DNA of 64,000 bases. Origin: Pseudomonas kitaguniensis (GTDB lineage: Bacteria; Pseudomonadota; Gammaproteobacteria; Pseudomonadales; Pseudomonadaceae). Under the pieces are notes generated by a model. It was not told where the DNA came from. It ran no database searches and worked only from the letters and a program-made list of their open reading frames with translations. Positions 16,934-26,328 of this stretch are shown here, in pieces (position 1 is the first letter of the stretch; the number at the start of each line of letters is the position of its first letter). The stretch covers positions 1 to 64,000 of the forward strand of contig NZ_VUAZ01000123.1 of NCBI RefSeq assembly GCF_009296165.1, read 5' to 3'. Position numbers and translations under genes: made by a program.

Positions 16934-17617
16934 ATGCCCAACTTCGCCCCCAAGCTCCCCGCCAGCCCTCTGCCCGACAGCTTCTTCGACCGCGACGCGC
17001 AGCTTCTTGCGCGCGAATTACTCGGAAAAGTCATACGCCATCGCGTCGGTGATTGCTGGCTTTCAGCGCGAATCATCGAAACCGAAGCCTATTACGTGGC
17101 CGAAAAAGGCAGCCACGCCTCACTCGGCTACACAGAAAAACGTAAGGCTTTGTTTCTGGATGGTGGGCACATCTACATGTACTACGCCCGTGGCGGCGAT
17201 TCGCTGAACTTCAGCGCGCAAGGCCCGGGTAATGCCGTGCTGATCAAATCGGCCTATCCGTGGGTGGACGCAGTGTCCGGCCCTGCGAGCCTGGCGCAGA
17301 TGCTGCTGAATAACCCGAATCCCGACGGCAGCCCTCGCGCTTCGCAAAAACTCTGCGCAGGCCAGACCCTGCTATGCAAAGCCTTGGGCTTGAAGGTGCC
17401 GATGTGGGACGCCAAGCGCTTCGACCCGCAATTACTGTATGTGGAGGACGTGGGCCAACCACCATCGCAGATTATTCAGACCACCCGATTGGGCATCCCC
17501 AGCGGGCGCGATGAACACTTGATGTACCGTTTCGTCGATGCTGGCTATGCGCCTTATTGCACACGGAACCCGCTGCGCCGGGGCCAGGTCGAAGGCCGCG
17601 ATTACTTTTTGGTTTAA
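16934..17617 (+). CDS. DNA-3-methyladenine glycosylase (AAG/Mpg family)
   Basis: A 227-residue AAG-type base-excision enzyme. Family segments are ARELLGKVIRH, IIETEAYYVAEKGSHAS (catalytic Glu of the ETEAY motif), GGHIYMYYARGGDSLNFSA and the C-terminal FVDAGYAPYCTRNPLRRGQ. It removes alkylated purines. It is a single gene, transcribed divergently from proA. Confidence 0.9.
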   Translation: MPNFAPKLPASPLPDSFFDRDAQLLARELLGKVIRHRVGDCWLSARIIETEAYYVAEKGSHASLGYTEKRKALFLDGGHIYMYYARGGDSLNFSAQGPGNAVLIKSAYPWVDAVSGPASLAQMLLNNPNPDGSPRASQKLCAGQTLLCKALGLKVPMWDAKRFDPQLLYVEDVGQPPSQIIQTTRLGIPSGRDEHLMYRFVDAGYAPYCTRNPLRRGQVEGRDYFLV

Positions 17618-17706
17618 ACCGGCTGCGCCTGCTGAATATTGATACCTGCAACACAGTGGATCTTCAGCGTTTCGAGTGATGTATTGCATAGAGGGAGTGA
17701 CGTTTT

Positions 17707-19023
17707 ATGGGCCAATGGCTCGATAGCATTACCGCCTGGCTCACCGTGAACCCCGAATGGCTGGCGGTGGCGGTGTTTATCGTCGCGTGCGTGGAGTGTT
17801 TGGCGATAGCCGGGCTGATCGTGCCGGGCACGGTGTTGTTGTTTACCATTGCGGCACTCGCCGGCAGCGGTGCGCTGTCGCTGAGCGAAACGCTGTTACT
17901 GGGCTTCCTCGGTGGCTTGCTGGGCGACGGCGTGTCGTACTTTCTGGGCCGACATTTCCATCAGAACATCCGGCGCCTACCCGGTTTGCGTCACCACCCT
18001 GAATGGATGAACGGCGCAGAAACCTACTTTCATAAGTACGGCATTGCCAGCTTGCTTGTAGGGCGCTTCATCGGCCCGCTGCGGCCTATGCTACCGATGG
18101 TGGCTGGCATGTGCGACATGCCCTTCCCGCGTTTTGCCGCCGTGAGCATTTTGGCGGCGGCGGGCTGGTCGGTGGCGTATCTACTGCCTGGCTGGGCCAC
18201 CGGCGCCGCCTTCCGCCTGCCGTTACCAGAAGGTTTCTGGCCGGAAGCAGGCGTTGTGGCGGTGTGTTTGGCGGTGTTGCTGGGGCTGAGCTTGAACAGC
18301 AGCTTGCGCGGCCATCGTCGCGCAACCTTATGGATGGGCTGCGCCAGCCTGACGTTATTGATCGCGATGTTTATCGGCTACCCGCACCTCAACCACTTCG
18401 ATCAAGGCCTGAGCGCGTTGGTGCAGGAACATCGCAGCCCGTGGCTGGACGAGGTGATGGTGCGGATCACCCAGTTGGGCGAGTTCAAGAAGATGTTCTT
18501 CGCCAGCGCCATTTTCACCGGGCTGTTGTTACTTGCGCGGCAATGGCGGCACGCGGTGTTTGTTGGCGCTACGTTGGCCGGGGCGGCAGTGATCAATACA
18601 GGCACCAAGCTGTTTTTTGCGCGCGGCCGCCCAGAAATCCTCACCGACCCACTGACCAGCTTCAGCATGCCCAGCGGCCACGCCTCCGGCGCGTTTGCGT
18701 TCTTCCTGGCGCTGGCAGTGCTGGCAGGTCGCGGGCAACCCACGCGCTTACGCCTGACCTGGATGCTGCTCGGCTGTATTCCGGCAGCCTTTATCGCGCT
18801 GTCGCGGGTGTACCTCGGCGCACATTGGCCCACGGACATTCTGGCCGGCACGCTGCTGGCGATGACGGTGTGCGCGTTCAGCCTGGCCGCCAGCGAATAC
18901 CGCAGCCCGTTGCCGGCCATGCCGCAAAAAACCTGGTGGCTGTTGCTCCCGGCGCTGGTGGCGGTGCTGAGTTTTATCGCGCTCACCGGCACACCGCATG
19001 CCTTGCTGCGCTACGCCTACTGA
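17707..19023 (+). CDS. DedA-PAP2 fusion membrane protein
   Basis: A 438-residue fusion. The N-terminal half (about 1-200) is a DedA/SNARE-associated domain: a reentrant region with GLIVPGTVLLF, FLGGLLGDGVSYFLGR and GRFIGPLRPMLPMVAGM. The C-terminal half (about 230-435) is a PAP2 phosphatase with the full motif set KLFFARGRPE, PSGHASG and SRVYLGAHWPTD. The arrangement suggests flipping of a polyprenyl or phospholipid phosphate coupled to its dephosphorylation, as in undecaprenyl phosphate recycling; that coupling is inference. Its stop overlaps the convergent LON-domain gene by 7 bases. Confidence 0.9.
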   Translation: MGQWLDSITAWLTVNPEWLAVAVFIVACVECLAIAGLIVPGTVLLFTIAALAGSGALSLSETLLLGFLGGLLGDGVSYFLGRHFHQNIRRLPGLRHHPEWMNGAETYFHKYGIASLLVGRFIGPLRPMLPMVAGMCDMPFPRFAAVSILAAAGWSVAYLLPGWATGAAFRLPLPEGFWPEAGVVAVCLAVLLGLSLNSSLRGHRRATLWMGCASLTLLIAMFIGYPHLNHFDQGLSALVQEHRSPWLDEVMVRITQLGEFKKMFFASAIFTGLLLLARQWRHAVFVGATLAGAAVINTGTKLFFARGRPEILTDPLTSFSMPSGHASGAFAFFLALAVLAGRGQPTRLRLTWMLLGCIPAAFIALSRVYLGAHWPTDILAGTLLAMTVCAFSLAASEYRSPLPAMPQKTWWLLLPALVAVLSFIALTGTPHALLRYAY

Positions 19024-19610
19024 GTGAAGAGTTCACCCTGCAACTCGTCGAGCAACATCTGGATCGCGTCCAGCTTTTGCTGCGGATCATCGAGTTGCAG
19101 CAGGTCGATCTTGTCGGCCTCGGTGAACGGCAACAGGTAGGCCAACTGATTGCCCAAGGCTTGCTGGCCATCGGCGCGGGCGTCCATGTCCAGCGAGGCA
19201 ACCATCGGGTGTTCGGCGAGTGCCTGAAGCAACGCCAGCAAGTCGGCGTCCTCGTCTTCCAGCACGCGGTCGGGCAGCTCTTCCAGCCATTGCACCTCGG
19301 CCACCAGCAATTGGTCCTTCTGCACTCCGGCGTCACGCACACGGAACCTGCGCCCGCCTTCGACGCGAATCCCCAGCAGGCCGTTGTCTTGTTGCTTGAA
19401 GTCGCGAATCAGCGCTTCGCAGCCGATCAGCGCGTAGCCATCCGGGGCCATGCCGACTTCCCGGCCATCGAGAATGCACACCACACCGAAGCTTTCGCCC
19501 TTTTTCATGCAGCGGCTGATCATGTCCAGGTAACGTGCCTCGAACAGTTGCAGGTCGAGGGTGCAGCCTGGGAACAGCACGGTATTGAGCGGGAACAGGG
19601 CCAGACTCAT
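19017..19610 (-). CDS. LON substrate-binding-domain protein
   Basis: A 197-residue protein composed only of the N-terminal (PUA-like) domain of Lon, from LALFPLNTVLFPGCTLDLQL through FEARYLDMISRCMKKGESFG. There is no ATPase or protease domain. The start at 19610 was chosen because the LON domain begins at once; the reading frame upstream adds unrelated residues. Such stand-alone proteins are common in Pseudomonas; the substrate or partner is unknown. It is convergent with the DedA-PAP2 gene and just downstream of lrgB. Confidence 0.88.
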   Translation of the reverse strand: MSLALFPLNTVLFPGCTLDLQLFEARYLDMISRCMKKGESFGVVCILDGREVGMAPDGYALIGCEALIRDFKQQDNGLLGIRVEGGRRFRVRDAGVQKDQLLVAEVQWLEELPDRVLEDEDADLLALLQALAEHPMVASLDMDARADGQQALGNQLAYLLPFTEADKIDLLQLDDPQQKLDAIQMLLDELQGELFTQ

Positions 19611-19621
19611 AAAGGTTTCCT

Positions 19622-20338
19622 TTAAACAATTACCGACACGGCCAACGGCAGGAACACCGCCGTGGCTACGCCCATCAGGCTCATGGCCAGCGCCGCAAAG
19701 GCGCCGCACTCTTCACTTTCCTGCAACGCCACCGAGGTGCCGACGGCGTGGGCGGTCATGCCCAAGGCCATGCCGCGCGCTTCGGGGCTGTGCACCCCAA
19801 GGCGTGACAGGAACGCCGGGCCGATCATTGCGCCGATCACCCCGGTGATCAGCACAAACACCGCCGCCAATGCGGCCACGCCACCGATCTGCTCGGCGAC
19901 CAGCATGGCAATCGGCGAGGTCACCGACTTGGGCGCCATGGTCATCAGCATCCGGTGCCCGGCGCCGAACCACGCGCCCAAGAGTACACACAGGCCGGTG
20001 ACCAGCACGCCACCCAAGACCAGCGTAGTCAGAATCGGCCAGAACAATTGCCGAATTCGCCGCAGGTTTAAATACAGCGGCACTGCCAGCGCTACGGTCG
20101 CGGGGCCGAGCAGGATACCCATGATCTCGGTACTTTTGCGGTACTCAACGTAACTCAGGCCGCAGGTCAGCAGCACGCCGATCACCAACAGCATCGACAC
20201 CAGCACCGGTTGCAGGAAGACCCAGCGGGTTTTCTCAAACCCCGCCAGCACCAGTTGATAGGCGCCGAGGGTGATGCCGATGCCAAACAGGGGATGATGA
20301 ATCACTGCCGTCCACGCGCCTTGCGTGTCGAAGATCAT
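19622..20338 (-). CDS. LrgB/CidB family membrane protein
   Basis: A 238-residue multi-helix protein with the LrgB signatures PATVALAVPLY, PKSVTSPIAM and RGMALGMTAHAVGTSVALQE. The frame stays open far upstream, but the ATG at 20338 overlaps the LrgA stop by 4 bases and gives the family length. LrgA/LrgB pairs act as holin-like or small-metabolite (pyruvate, glycolate) transport systems; which applies here cannot be told from sequence. Confidence 0.9.
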   Translation of the reverse strand: MIFDTQGAWTAVIHHPLFGIGITLGAYQLVLAGFEKTRWVFLQPVLVSMLLVIGVLLTCGLSYVEYRKSTEIMGILLGPATVALAVPLYLNLRRIRQLFWPILTTLVLGGVLVTGLCVLLGAWFGAGHRMLMTMAPKSVTSPIAMLVAEQIGGVAALAAVFVLITGVIGAMIGPAFLSRLGVHSPEARGMALGMTAHAVGTSVALQESEECGAFAALAMSLMGVATAVFLPLAVSVIV

Positions 20339-20697
20339 TGTTCCTGCTCCGGGCGCGCCTGGCGCTTGACGAGCTTTTGCATCAACACGCCGACAAACCC
20401 CATCGCGATCACCAGCGACAACACCAGCGCGCCGATGATGGCCCAGAAGTCTGCCGCGATGTCTTTGGCATAGACCATCACGCCCACGGCGGGCGGCACC
20501 AGCAACAGCGGCAAATAACGCAACAGGCTGCTGGCCGCCAGGCTCAACGGCTCGCCGACTTCGCCGCGTGCGATCAAAAAGCCGAGCATCAACAGCAAGC
20601 CAATGATCGGCCCCGGCAGCACCGGCAACAGCAAATGGTTGAGCGCGGTGCCAATCAATTGAAACAGCACCAGCCAAGTCAGCCCACGTAACAGCAT
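20335..20697 (-). CDS. CidA/LrgA family holin-like protein
   Basis: A 120-residue protein of four predicted membrane helices with LPVLPGPIIGLLLML and LLVPPAVGVMVY, characteristic of CidA/LrgA. The ATG at 20697 has a strong site, GGGGGAGA, 6-7 bases upstream and is preferred to the TTG at 20715. It forms a two-gene operon with lrgB through an ATGA overlap. Confidence 0.9.
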   Translation of the reverse strand: MLLRGLTWLVLFQLIGTALNHLLLPVLPGPIIGLLLMLGFLIARGEVGEPLSLAASSLLRYLPLLLVPPAVGVMVYAKDIAADFWAIIGALVLSLVIAMGFVGVLMQKLVKRQARPEQEQ

Positions 20698-20890
20698 GCG
20701 TTTTCTCCCCCTCAAAACTCGCGCGCATTATAAGCATGCCTGCCCTATGCACCGGCATTCGCCAAAAGCATGGTGGGTTGACCGGGTTGGTTGCGCATGA
20801 TGATCTAGATTGGGTCTGTGTAACCCACAAAAAACACCCGCCCCGTCGGCGCCTGGGTGATAAAAACCGATACCCCCAAGGAGAGTCGCA

Positions 20891-21346
20891 ATGCCCTGTG
20901 TACCTGTAGCGCAGCTCAACGATTATATCGGCAAGGAACTGGGACGTTCCGACTGGCTCACCATCGATCAGGCGCGTATCAACCTGTTCGCAGAGGCCAC
21001 GGGCGACCATCAGTTTATCCACGTTGACCCGGTCAAGGCCGCGCAAACGCCATTCGGCAGCACCATCGCGCATGGTTTTCTGTCGCTGTCGCTGATGCCC
21101 AAACTGATGGAAGACATCCTGATCATGCCCGAAGGGCTGAAGATGGCGATTAACTATGGTTTGGACAGCGTGCGCTTCATCCAGCCGGTGAAGGTCAACG
21201 CCAAGGTGCGCCTTAACGTCACCCTGACTGACGTGACCGAGAAAAAACCTGGCCAATGGCTATTCAAGGCCACCGCCACCCTGGAAATCGAAGGCCAGGA
21301 AAAGCCTGCTTACATCGCCGAGTCGTTATCACTCTGCTTCGTGTAA
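20891..21346 (+). CDS. MaoC-family (R)-specific enoyl-CoA hydratase
   Basis: A 151-residue hot-dog-fold protein with the hydratase-2 motif FAEATGDHQFIHVDP (catalytic Asp and His) and STIAHGFLSLSLMP. AAGGAGAGTC upstream of the ATG is a strong ribosome site. It likely hydrates enoyl-CoA for beta-oxidation or polyhydroxyalkanoate precursors; no adjacent gene narrows the substrate. Confidence 0.88.
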   Translation: MPCVPVAQLNDYIGKELGRSDWLTIDQARINLFAEATGDHQFIHVDPVKAAQTPFGSTIAHGFLSLSLMPKLMEDILIMPEGLKMAINYGLDSVRFIQPVKVNAKVRLNVTLTDVTEKKPGQWLFKATATLEIEGQEKPAYIAESLSLCFV

Positions 21347-21451
21347 GGCCGCGCCTGTGGTGAGGTGAGAAACCTTGCCACAGTGTATGTAAATTTATGT
21401 ATGAAGTTCTTAGCTGCGGCATACTCGGCGCTCAATTATCCGGATCCCGCT

Positions 21452-23170
21452 ATGCGCCCACTCGCCCCCCTTGCCCTTGCCCTGTTGCTCACCGCTTGCG
21501 GAGACGGCGAATCGCTGTTGCCGCCCGATGCGCGCTTGCCCGATGGCGGCCGCTACCGTGGCGATGTGGTCAATGGTTTGCTGCAAGGCCAGGGCCGCGT
21601 GGATTACCCCAACGGCAGTTGGTACGCCGGCCAGTTCGACAAAGGCCAGTGGCACGGCCAGGGCGAATGGCATGGCAGCAACGGCGAGGTTTATAAAGGC
21701 CAGTTCCAGCAAGGCCTGTTCGACGGCCAGGGCAGCCTGACCACCCCGGGCAGCAGCTACGTCGGCGGCTTCAAAAGCGGCCGGCGCAACGGCGAAGGCA
21801 CCCTCAAAGAGGGCCAAATGACCTACCGCGGCGAGTTCAAGGACGACCAGTATTCCGGCCTTGGCCGCCTGGAGCTGGCCGATGGCAGCCAATACCAGGG
21901 CCAGTTCGCGCACGGCAAACCGAACGGCGAAGGCCAACGCAACGACGACAGCGGCAACCAGTTCAGCGGCCATTTTGTCGATGGCCAACTCGAAGGCAAC
22001 GGCACCTTCAACAGCGCCGATGGCGACATTTATGTCGGCCAGTTCAAACAGAACCAACTCAACGGCAAAGGCCGCTACGAAAACGCCGACGGCGACGTGT
22101 GGATCGGCCAGTTCAAGGAAGGCGCACTCAGCGGCGAAGGCGAGTTGATCGGCGTCGACGGCAGCCACTATATCGGGCAGTTCAGCGACTGGCGGTTCAC
22201 CGGCGAAGGCCGCCTGAACCTCACCGATGGCAGCTTCTACATCGGCGGTTTTGACAGCGACAGCTATCAAGGTAAAGGCACCCTCGTACTCACCGACGGC
22301 ACTGTGCAGGCCGGCACCTGGGTGAATGGCCTGCGTGTGCGCGATGCCGACGGCAAGCTGTTGCCCGACCCGCTCGAAATCGGCGTACTGGCCCAAGGCC
22401 GTTTGCTCGATGCCGCCCTCGCTGCCGTGCCGCCCTCCACGCCCGCCGTGGAGCTGTACACCTTGGTGCTGGCGGGCGATGGCAAACAAAGTGTGTTCCT
22501 GCGCGAAGCGGATTACGTCAGCAACCTGCTCGCCACGCGCTTCGGTGCACGCGGGCAGATCCGGCTGGTCAACCACCGCGACCACATCGCCGACCGCCCG
22601 CTGGCAACCCGCGAAAGCCTGCGCCGCGCCGTGCAAACCCTGGCCGAGCGCACCGGGCCGGAAGACCTGGTGTTTATCTACCTGACCAGCCACGGCACCC
22701 ACGAACACGAACTGGTGCTCGACCAGCCGCGCATGGAGCTGGCCGACCTGCCCGCCGATGAACTGGCGGCGGTGCTCGAACCGCTGAAAGCCCGCGACAA
22801 GGTGGTGGTGATTTCAGCCTGCTATTCCGGCGGGTTTATCCCGGCGCTGAAAGATGAGCGCACGCTGATCATGACCGCCTCGCGCGCGGATCGCGTGTCG
22901 TTTGGTTGCTCCGAGGAGGCGGATTTCACCTATTTTGGCGATGCTCTTTTCGCTCAAGCTTTCAACCAGACCGACGATTTGCAACAAGCCTTCAAACTGG
23001 CCCAAGTGCAGGTGGCCGAGCGCGAACAAGCGGACAACTTCGAAGCCTCTGAACCACAGATCTGGGCCCCCAAAGGCGTGATCGCTCACTGGCAATTATT
23101 ACGCAAACAGCAGGCACGAAAGGCGCTCGAAAGCGTCTCTATGAATAGCAAGGAAGCCAAAGGCAACTAA
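21452..23170 (+). CDS. MORN-repeat lipoprotein with C-terminal C13 (caspase-like) peptidase domain
   Basis: A 572-residue lipoprotein: lipobox LLLTACG near residue 15, then about 11-12 MORN repeats (residues about 30-290, pattern YxGQFxxGxxxGxGxxxxxDG), then a C13-type peptidase domain (about 340-545). Its catalytic pair is visible: His414 in IYLTSHGTHEHE and Cys457 in VVISACYSGGFIPAL. C13 (legumain/GPI-transamidase clan CD) enzymes cleave after Asn/Asp or transfer acyl groups. The MORN array probably binds lipid or a partner at the envelope. I start at the ATG at 21452, since upstream residues would bury the signal. The following gene begins 29 bases later. Confidence 0.87.
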   Translation: MRPLAPLALALLLTACGDGESLLPPDARLPDGGRYRGDVVNGLLQGQGRVDYPNGSWYAGQFDKGQWHGQGEWHGSNGEVYKGQFQQGLFDGQGSLTTPGSSYVGGFKSGRRNGEGTLKEGQMTYRGEFKDDQYSGLGRLELADGSQYQGQFAHGKPNGEGQRNDDSGNQFSGHFVDGQLEGNGTFNSADGDIYVGQFKQNQLNGKGRYENADGDVWIGQFKEGALSGEGELIGVDGSHYIGQFSDWRFTGEGRLNLTDGSFYIGGFDSDSYQGKGTLVLTDGTVQAGTWVNGLRVRDADGKLLPDPLEIGVLAQGRLLDAALAAVPPSTPAVELYTLVLAGDGKQSVFLREADYVSNLLATRFGARGQIRLVNHRDHIADRPLATRESLRRAVQTLAERTGPEDLVFIYLTSHGTHEHELVLDQPRMELADLPADELAAVLEPLKARDKVVVISACYSGGFIPALKDERTLIMTASRADRVSFGCSEEADFTYFGDALFAQAFNQTDDLQQAFKLAQVQVAEREQADNFEASEPQIWAPKGVIAHWQLLRKQQARKALESVSMNSKEAKGN

Positions 23171-23199
23171 GCTGCTATGTGTAACAAGGGGGAAACACC

Positions 23200-23841
23200 A
23201 TGTACCTGACACCTCAACATATCTTGCTCGCCGGCGCCTCCGGCCTGACCGGCGAACACCTGCTCGACCGCCTGCTCAACGAACCCACGGTGACCCGTGT
23301 ACTGGCGCCCAGCCGCAAGCCGCTGGCCGAACACCCGCGCCTGGAAAACCCGGTAGGCGACCCCGCGCTACTGCTGCCACAACTGAGCGGCACGGTCGAT
23401 ATCGCCTTTTGTTGCCTGGGCACCACCATCAAGCAGGCGGGCTCCGAAGCGGCCTTCCGCGCAGTCGACCTGGACCTGGTGGTGGCCTTCGCCAAGCGCG
23501 CGCGGGAAATGGGCGCGCGCCACTTGATCGTGATCAGCTCGATTGGCGCCGACCCGAAATCCTCGATCTTTTACAACCGCGTCAAAGGCGAAATGGAGTT
23601 GGCGTTGCAGGCGCAGGACTGGCCGCAACTGACCATCGCGAGGCCGTCACTGTTACTTGGCGAACGCCTGCACCCGCGCCTGGCCGAACAACTGGCGGGC
23701 ACATTGTCGCGATTGATTCCAGGCAAATACCACGGCATCGAAGTGTGCGAACTAGCCCGCGCCATGTGGCGCCTGGCGCTCGAAGAGCAAGATGGCGTGC
23801 GCGTGGTGGAGTCAGACGAGCTACGCAAGCTCGGCAAATAA
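23200..23841 (+). CDS. NAD(P)-binding Rossmann protein (atypical SDR, HTATIP2/YbjT-like)
   Basis: A 213-residue short protein with an N-terminal dinucleotide motif ILLAGASGLTGEHLL and the later motifs CCLGTTIKQAGS and HLIVISSIGADPKSSIFYNR, then VKGEMELAL, a pattern shared with the TIP30/HTATIP2 group of atypical short-chain dehydrogenases. The substrate is unknown. It is close behind the MORN-C13 gene and may share its transcript. Confidence 0.8.
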   Translation: MYLTPQHILLAGASGLTGEHLLDRLLNEPTVTRVLAPSRKPLAEHPRLENPVGDPALLLPQLSGTVDIAFCCLGTTIKQAGSEAAFRAVDLDLVVAFAKRAREMGARHLIVISSIGADPKSSIFYNRVKGEMELALQAQDWPQLTIARPSLLLGERLHPRLAEQLAGTLSRLIPGKYHGIEVCELARAMWRLALEEQDGVRVVESDELRKLGK

Positions 23842-23870
23842 CGTCGTTGAGCGCTGGCACACAACAAACG

Positions 23871-23958
23871 GTGGGAGCGGGCTTGCTCGCGAAGGCGGTG
23901 GATCAGTCAACGTAGGCATCAACTGACACGCCGCCTTCGCGAGCAAGCCCGCTCCCAC
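23871..23958. repeat. REP doublet
   Basis: GTGGGAGCGGGCTTGCTCGC with its inverse GCGAGCAAGCCCGCTCCCAC at the right side, about 48 bases apart. It lies between the convergent Rossmann gene and the YceK-like gene. Confidence 0.85.
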
Positions 23959-23988
23959 ATTGGTTTTGGGTTGCCTGCGAGGTCGGTG

Positions 23989-24273
23989 CTACAGACCACC
24001 GGTTGCATTGAAGCCCACGCCCAATACCGTCAACGCCGACAGCGGCAACAGCAGCGTGTCGAGCAACGCGCTGGCCGGCAGGTCGATGTGCGGGTAGCTC
24101 GGCGCTTCAGCGCCAAACCGGTCCTTGGCGCAACAGCCGCCGTTAATCGCATACAAATCCAGCCGTGTGCCGGCGTACACCACGGGCGCGCCAGGCTGCG
24201 CCGCATCCAGCGTGCGTGCGGTGGCGCAGCCCGTCAGTTGCAGGGCCAGCAGAACTAACAGCGCCTTATTCAT
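23989..24273 (-). CDS. YceK/YidQ family lipoprotein (DUF1375)
   Basis: A 94-residue lipoprotein with lipobox LQLTGC (Cys16) followed by GAPVVYAGTRLDLYAINGGC and DLPASALLDTLLLPLSALTVL, typical of YceK. Function is unknown. Its start overlaps the ubiX stop by 8 bases, so it is probably the last gene of mpl-ubiX. Confidence 0.85.
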   Translation of the reverse strand: MNKALLVLLALQLTGCATARTLDAAQPGAPVVYAGTRLDLYAINGGCCAKDRFGAEAPSYPHIDLPASALLDTLLLPLSALTVLGVGFNATGGL

Positions 24274-24895
24274 CGCTGCTCAAATGGTGTTCGCCCCAAC
24301 GCGGCAGCATGTCCTGGGGAATATTCAGCAGGTTGAGAATGCGCGCCACCACAAAATCCACCAGGTCATCGATGGTCTGCGGCTGGTGATAGAACCCGGG
24401 CGATGCAGGCAAGATGGTCACGCCCATGTTCGATAACTTGAGCATGTGCTCCAGGTGAATACTCGAATACGGCGCCTCGCGCGGCACCAGAATCAACTGC
24501 CGGCGCTCTTTCAGGGTCACGTCGGCCGCACGCTCGATCAAGTTGTTGCAGGCGCCTGTGGCAATCGCCGACAAAGTGCCGGTGGAACACGGCACCACCA
24601 CCATCGCCGCCGGCGCACCGGAGCCGGAGGCCACCGGCGACATCCAGTCTTCTTTAGCGTAAACCTTGATCTGCCCCGCCGCCGCACCGGTGTATTCGGT
24701 GAGGAAGGCTTGCATCATCTGCACCTTGGGCGGCAACGCCACATCGGTCTCGGTGGCCATTACCAGTTGTGCGGCCTTGGAGATCAAAAAATGCACCTCG
24801 CGTTCCTCGCGCACCAGGCAATCAAGCAGGCGCAGGCCATACGGTGCGCCGGACGCACCGGTCATCGCCAGGGTCACGCGTTCCGGGCCGCTCAT
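24266..24895 (-). CDS. ubiX: Flavin prenyltransferase UbiX
   Basis: A 209-residue flavoprotein that prenylates FMN for the UbiD decarboxylase in ubiquinone synthesis. Conserved segments are LAMTGASGAPYGLRLLDCL, SGSGAPAAMVVVPCSTGTLS and RRQLILVPREAPYSSIHLEHML. The ATG at 24895 overlaps the mpl stop by 4 bases and gives the family length. Confidence 0.94.
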   Translation of the reverse strand: MSGPERVTLAMTGASGAPYGLRLLDCLVREEREVHFLISKAAQLVMATETDVALPPKVQMMQAFLTEYTGAAAGQIKVYAKEDWMSPVASGSGAPAAMVVVPCSTGTLSAIATGACNNLIERAADVTLKERRQLILVPREAPYSSIHLEHMLKLSNMGVTILPASPGFYHQPQTIDDLVDFVVARILNLLNIPQDMLPRWGEHHLSSDE

Positions 24896-26241
24896 TTCAA
24901 CGCCTCGGCCAGTTTGCCGTGCAGGCCGCCGAAGCCGCCGTTGCTCATCACCACCACGTGGGTGCCCGGTGTGGCCTTGAGTTTGACGTGTTGAATAATG
25001 CCTTCGATGGAATCGCAGACGGTTGAGGGCACAGTGCACAGCGCTGCAATGGACGGCAGGTCCCAGCCAAGGTTGGCGGGCGCATACCAGACCACCTGGT
25101 CGGCATCGTTGACGCTTTCCGGCAGGCCATCACGGTGCGCGCCAAGCTTCATCGAGTTTGAGCGCGGCTCGACAATCGCAATGATGTTGGCATCACCGAC
25201 GCGCTTGCGCAGGCCATCCAGCGTGGTCGCAATCGCCGTTGGGTGGTGGGCGAAGTCGTCGTAAATGGTAATCCCATTCACGTCGGCGACCTTTTCCATC
25301 CGGCGCTTCACGCTTTTAAACGCGCTCAACGCGGCAATGCCCATGGCTGGCACCACGCCTACATGCCGCGCGGCCGCCAGGGTGACCAAGGCGTTGGCGA
25401 CGTTGTGCTGGCCGGTCATGCCCCACTCAACGACACCTTGGGCTTGCCCTTCAAACAGCACTTCAAATTTAGAGCCGTCTTCGCTGAGCAACTTGACCTG
25501 CCACTGCCCGCCCGCGCCGGTAGTTTGCACCGGCGTCCAGCAACCCATGTCGATCACTCGCTGCAACGCAGGCTCGGTGGTCGGGTGGATGACCAGGCCT
25601 TCGCTCGGAATGGTGCGCACCAAGTGGTGGAACTGGCGCTCAATCGCCGGCAGATCAGGGAAGATGTCAGCGTGATCGAACTCCAGGTTATTCAGAATCG
25701 CCGTGCGCGGGCGGTAGTGGACGAACTTGGAGCGTTTATCAAAAAACGCGCTGTCGTATTCATCCGCCTCGATCACGAAGAACGGCGTTTCACCCAGGCG
25801 CGCCGACACCGAGAAGTTTTGCGGCACACCGCCGATCAGGAAGCCCGGGCTCATGCCCGCGTGCTCCAGCACCCACGCCAGCATGCTGCTGGTGGTGGTT
25901 TTGCCGTGCGTGCCGGCTACCGCGAGCACCCAGCGACCTTGCAGCACATGGTCTGCCAGCCACTGGGGACCGGAGACATACGGCAAGCCTTTATTGAGTA
26001 CGTACTCGACCGCAGGATTGCCACGGGACATGGCGTTGCCGATCACCACCAGGTCCGGGACCGGGTCGAATTGCGATGGGTCGTAGCCTTGGGTCAACTC
26101 GATACCCTGAGCCTGCAATTGCGTGCTCATGGGCGGATAAACGTTAGCGTCGGAGCCGGTGACATGGTGGCCCAGTTCCTTGGCCAAAACCGCCATCGAG
26201 CCCATGAAAGTGCCGCAAATACCGAGAATATGAATGTGCAT
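24892..26241 (-). CDS. mpl: UDP-N-acetylmuramate:L-alanyl-gamma-D-glutamyl-meso-diaminopimelate ligase
   Basis: A 449-residue Mur-ligase family enzyme that reattaches recycled tripeptide to UDP-MurNAc. MHIHILGICGTFMGSMAVLA starts the protein; the ATP site is VAGTHGKTTTSSML; VIEADEYDSAFFDKRSKF and IYDDFAHHPTAI are also conserved. The ATG at 26241 has GAGG about 6 bases upstream. It acts after LdcA (4250-5173) in murein recycling. Confidence 0.94.
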   Translation of the reverse strand: MHIHILGICGTFMGSMAVLAKELGHHVTGSDANVYPPMSTQLQAQGIELTQGYDPSQFDPVPDLVVIGNAMSRGNPAVEYVLNKGLPYVSGPQWLADHVLQGRWVLAVAGTHGKTTTSSMLAWVLEHAGMSPGFLIGGVPQNFSVSARLGETPFFVIEADEYDSAFFDKRSKFVHYRPRTAILNNLEFDHADIFPDLPAIERQFHHLVRTIPSEGLVIHPTTEPALQRVIDMGCWTPVQTTGAGGQWQVKLLSEDGSKFEVLFEGQAQGVVEWGMTGQHNVANALVTLAAARHVGVVPAMGIAALSAFKSVKRRMEKVADVNGITIYDDFAHHPTAIATTLDGLRKRVGDANIIAIVEPRSNSMKLGAHRDGLPESVNDADQVVWYAPANLGWDLPSIAALCTVPSTVCDSIEGIIQHVKLKATPGTHVVVMSNGGFGGLHGKLAEALK

Positions 26242-26328
26242 GGTTGACCTCTTGAACATCGAGGCAGGTTAGCGCAGGGAGGGGGAAATCGCACCTATTA
26301 AACGGTCCTCTTCGCCCAGCGCCACCCC

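Noticed and set aside
19622..21256. 544-codon minus-strand frame ending in LrgB
   Set aside because: Only the last 238 codons are LrgB. The upstream part overlaps lrgA and the MaoC gene and has no protein character.
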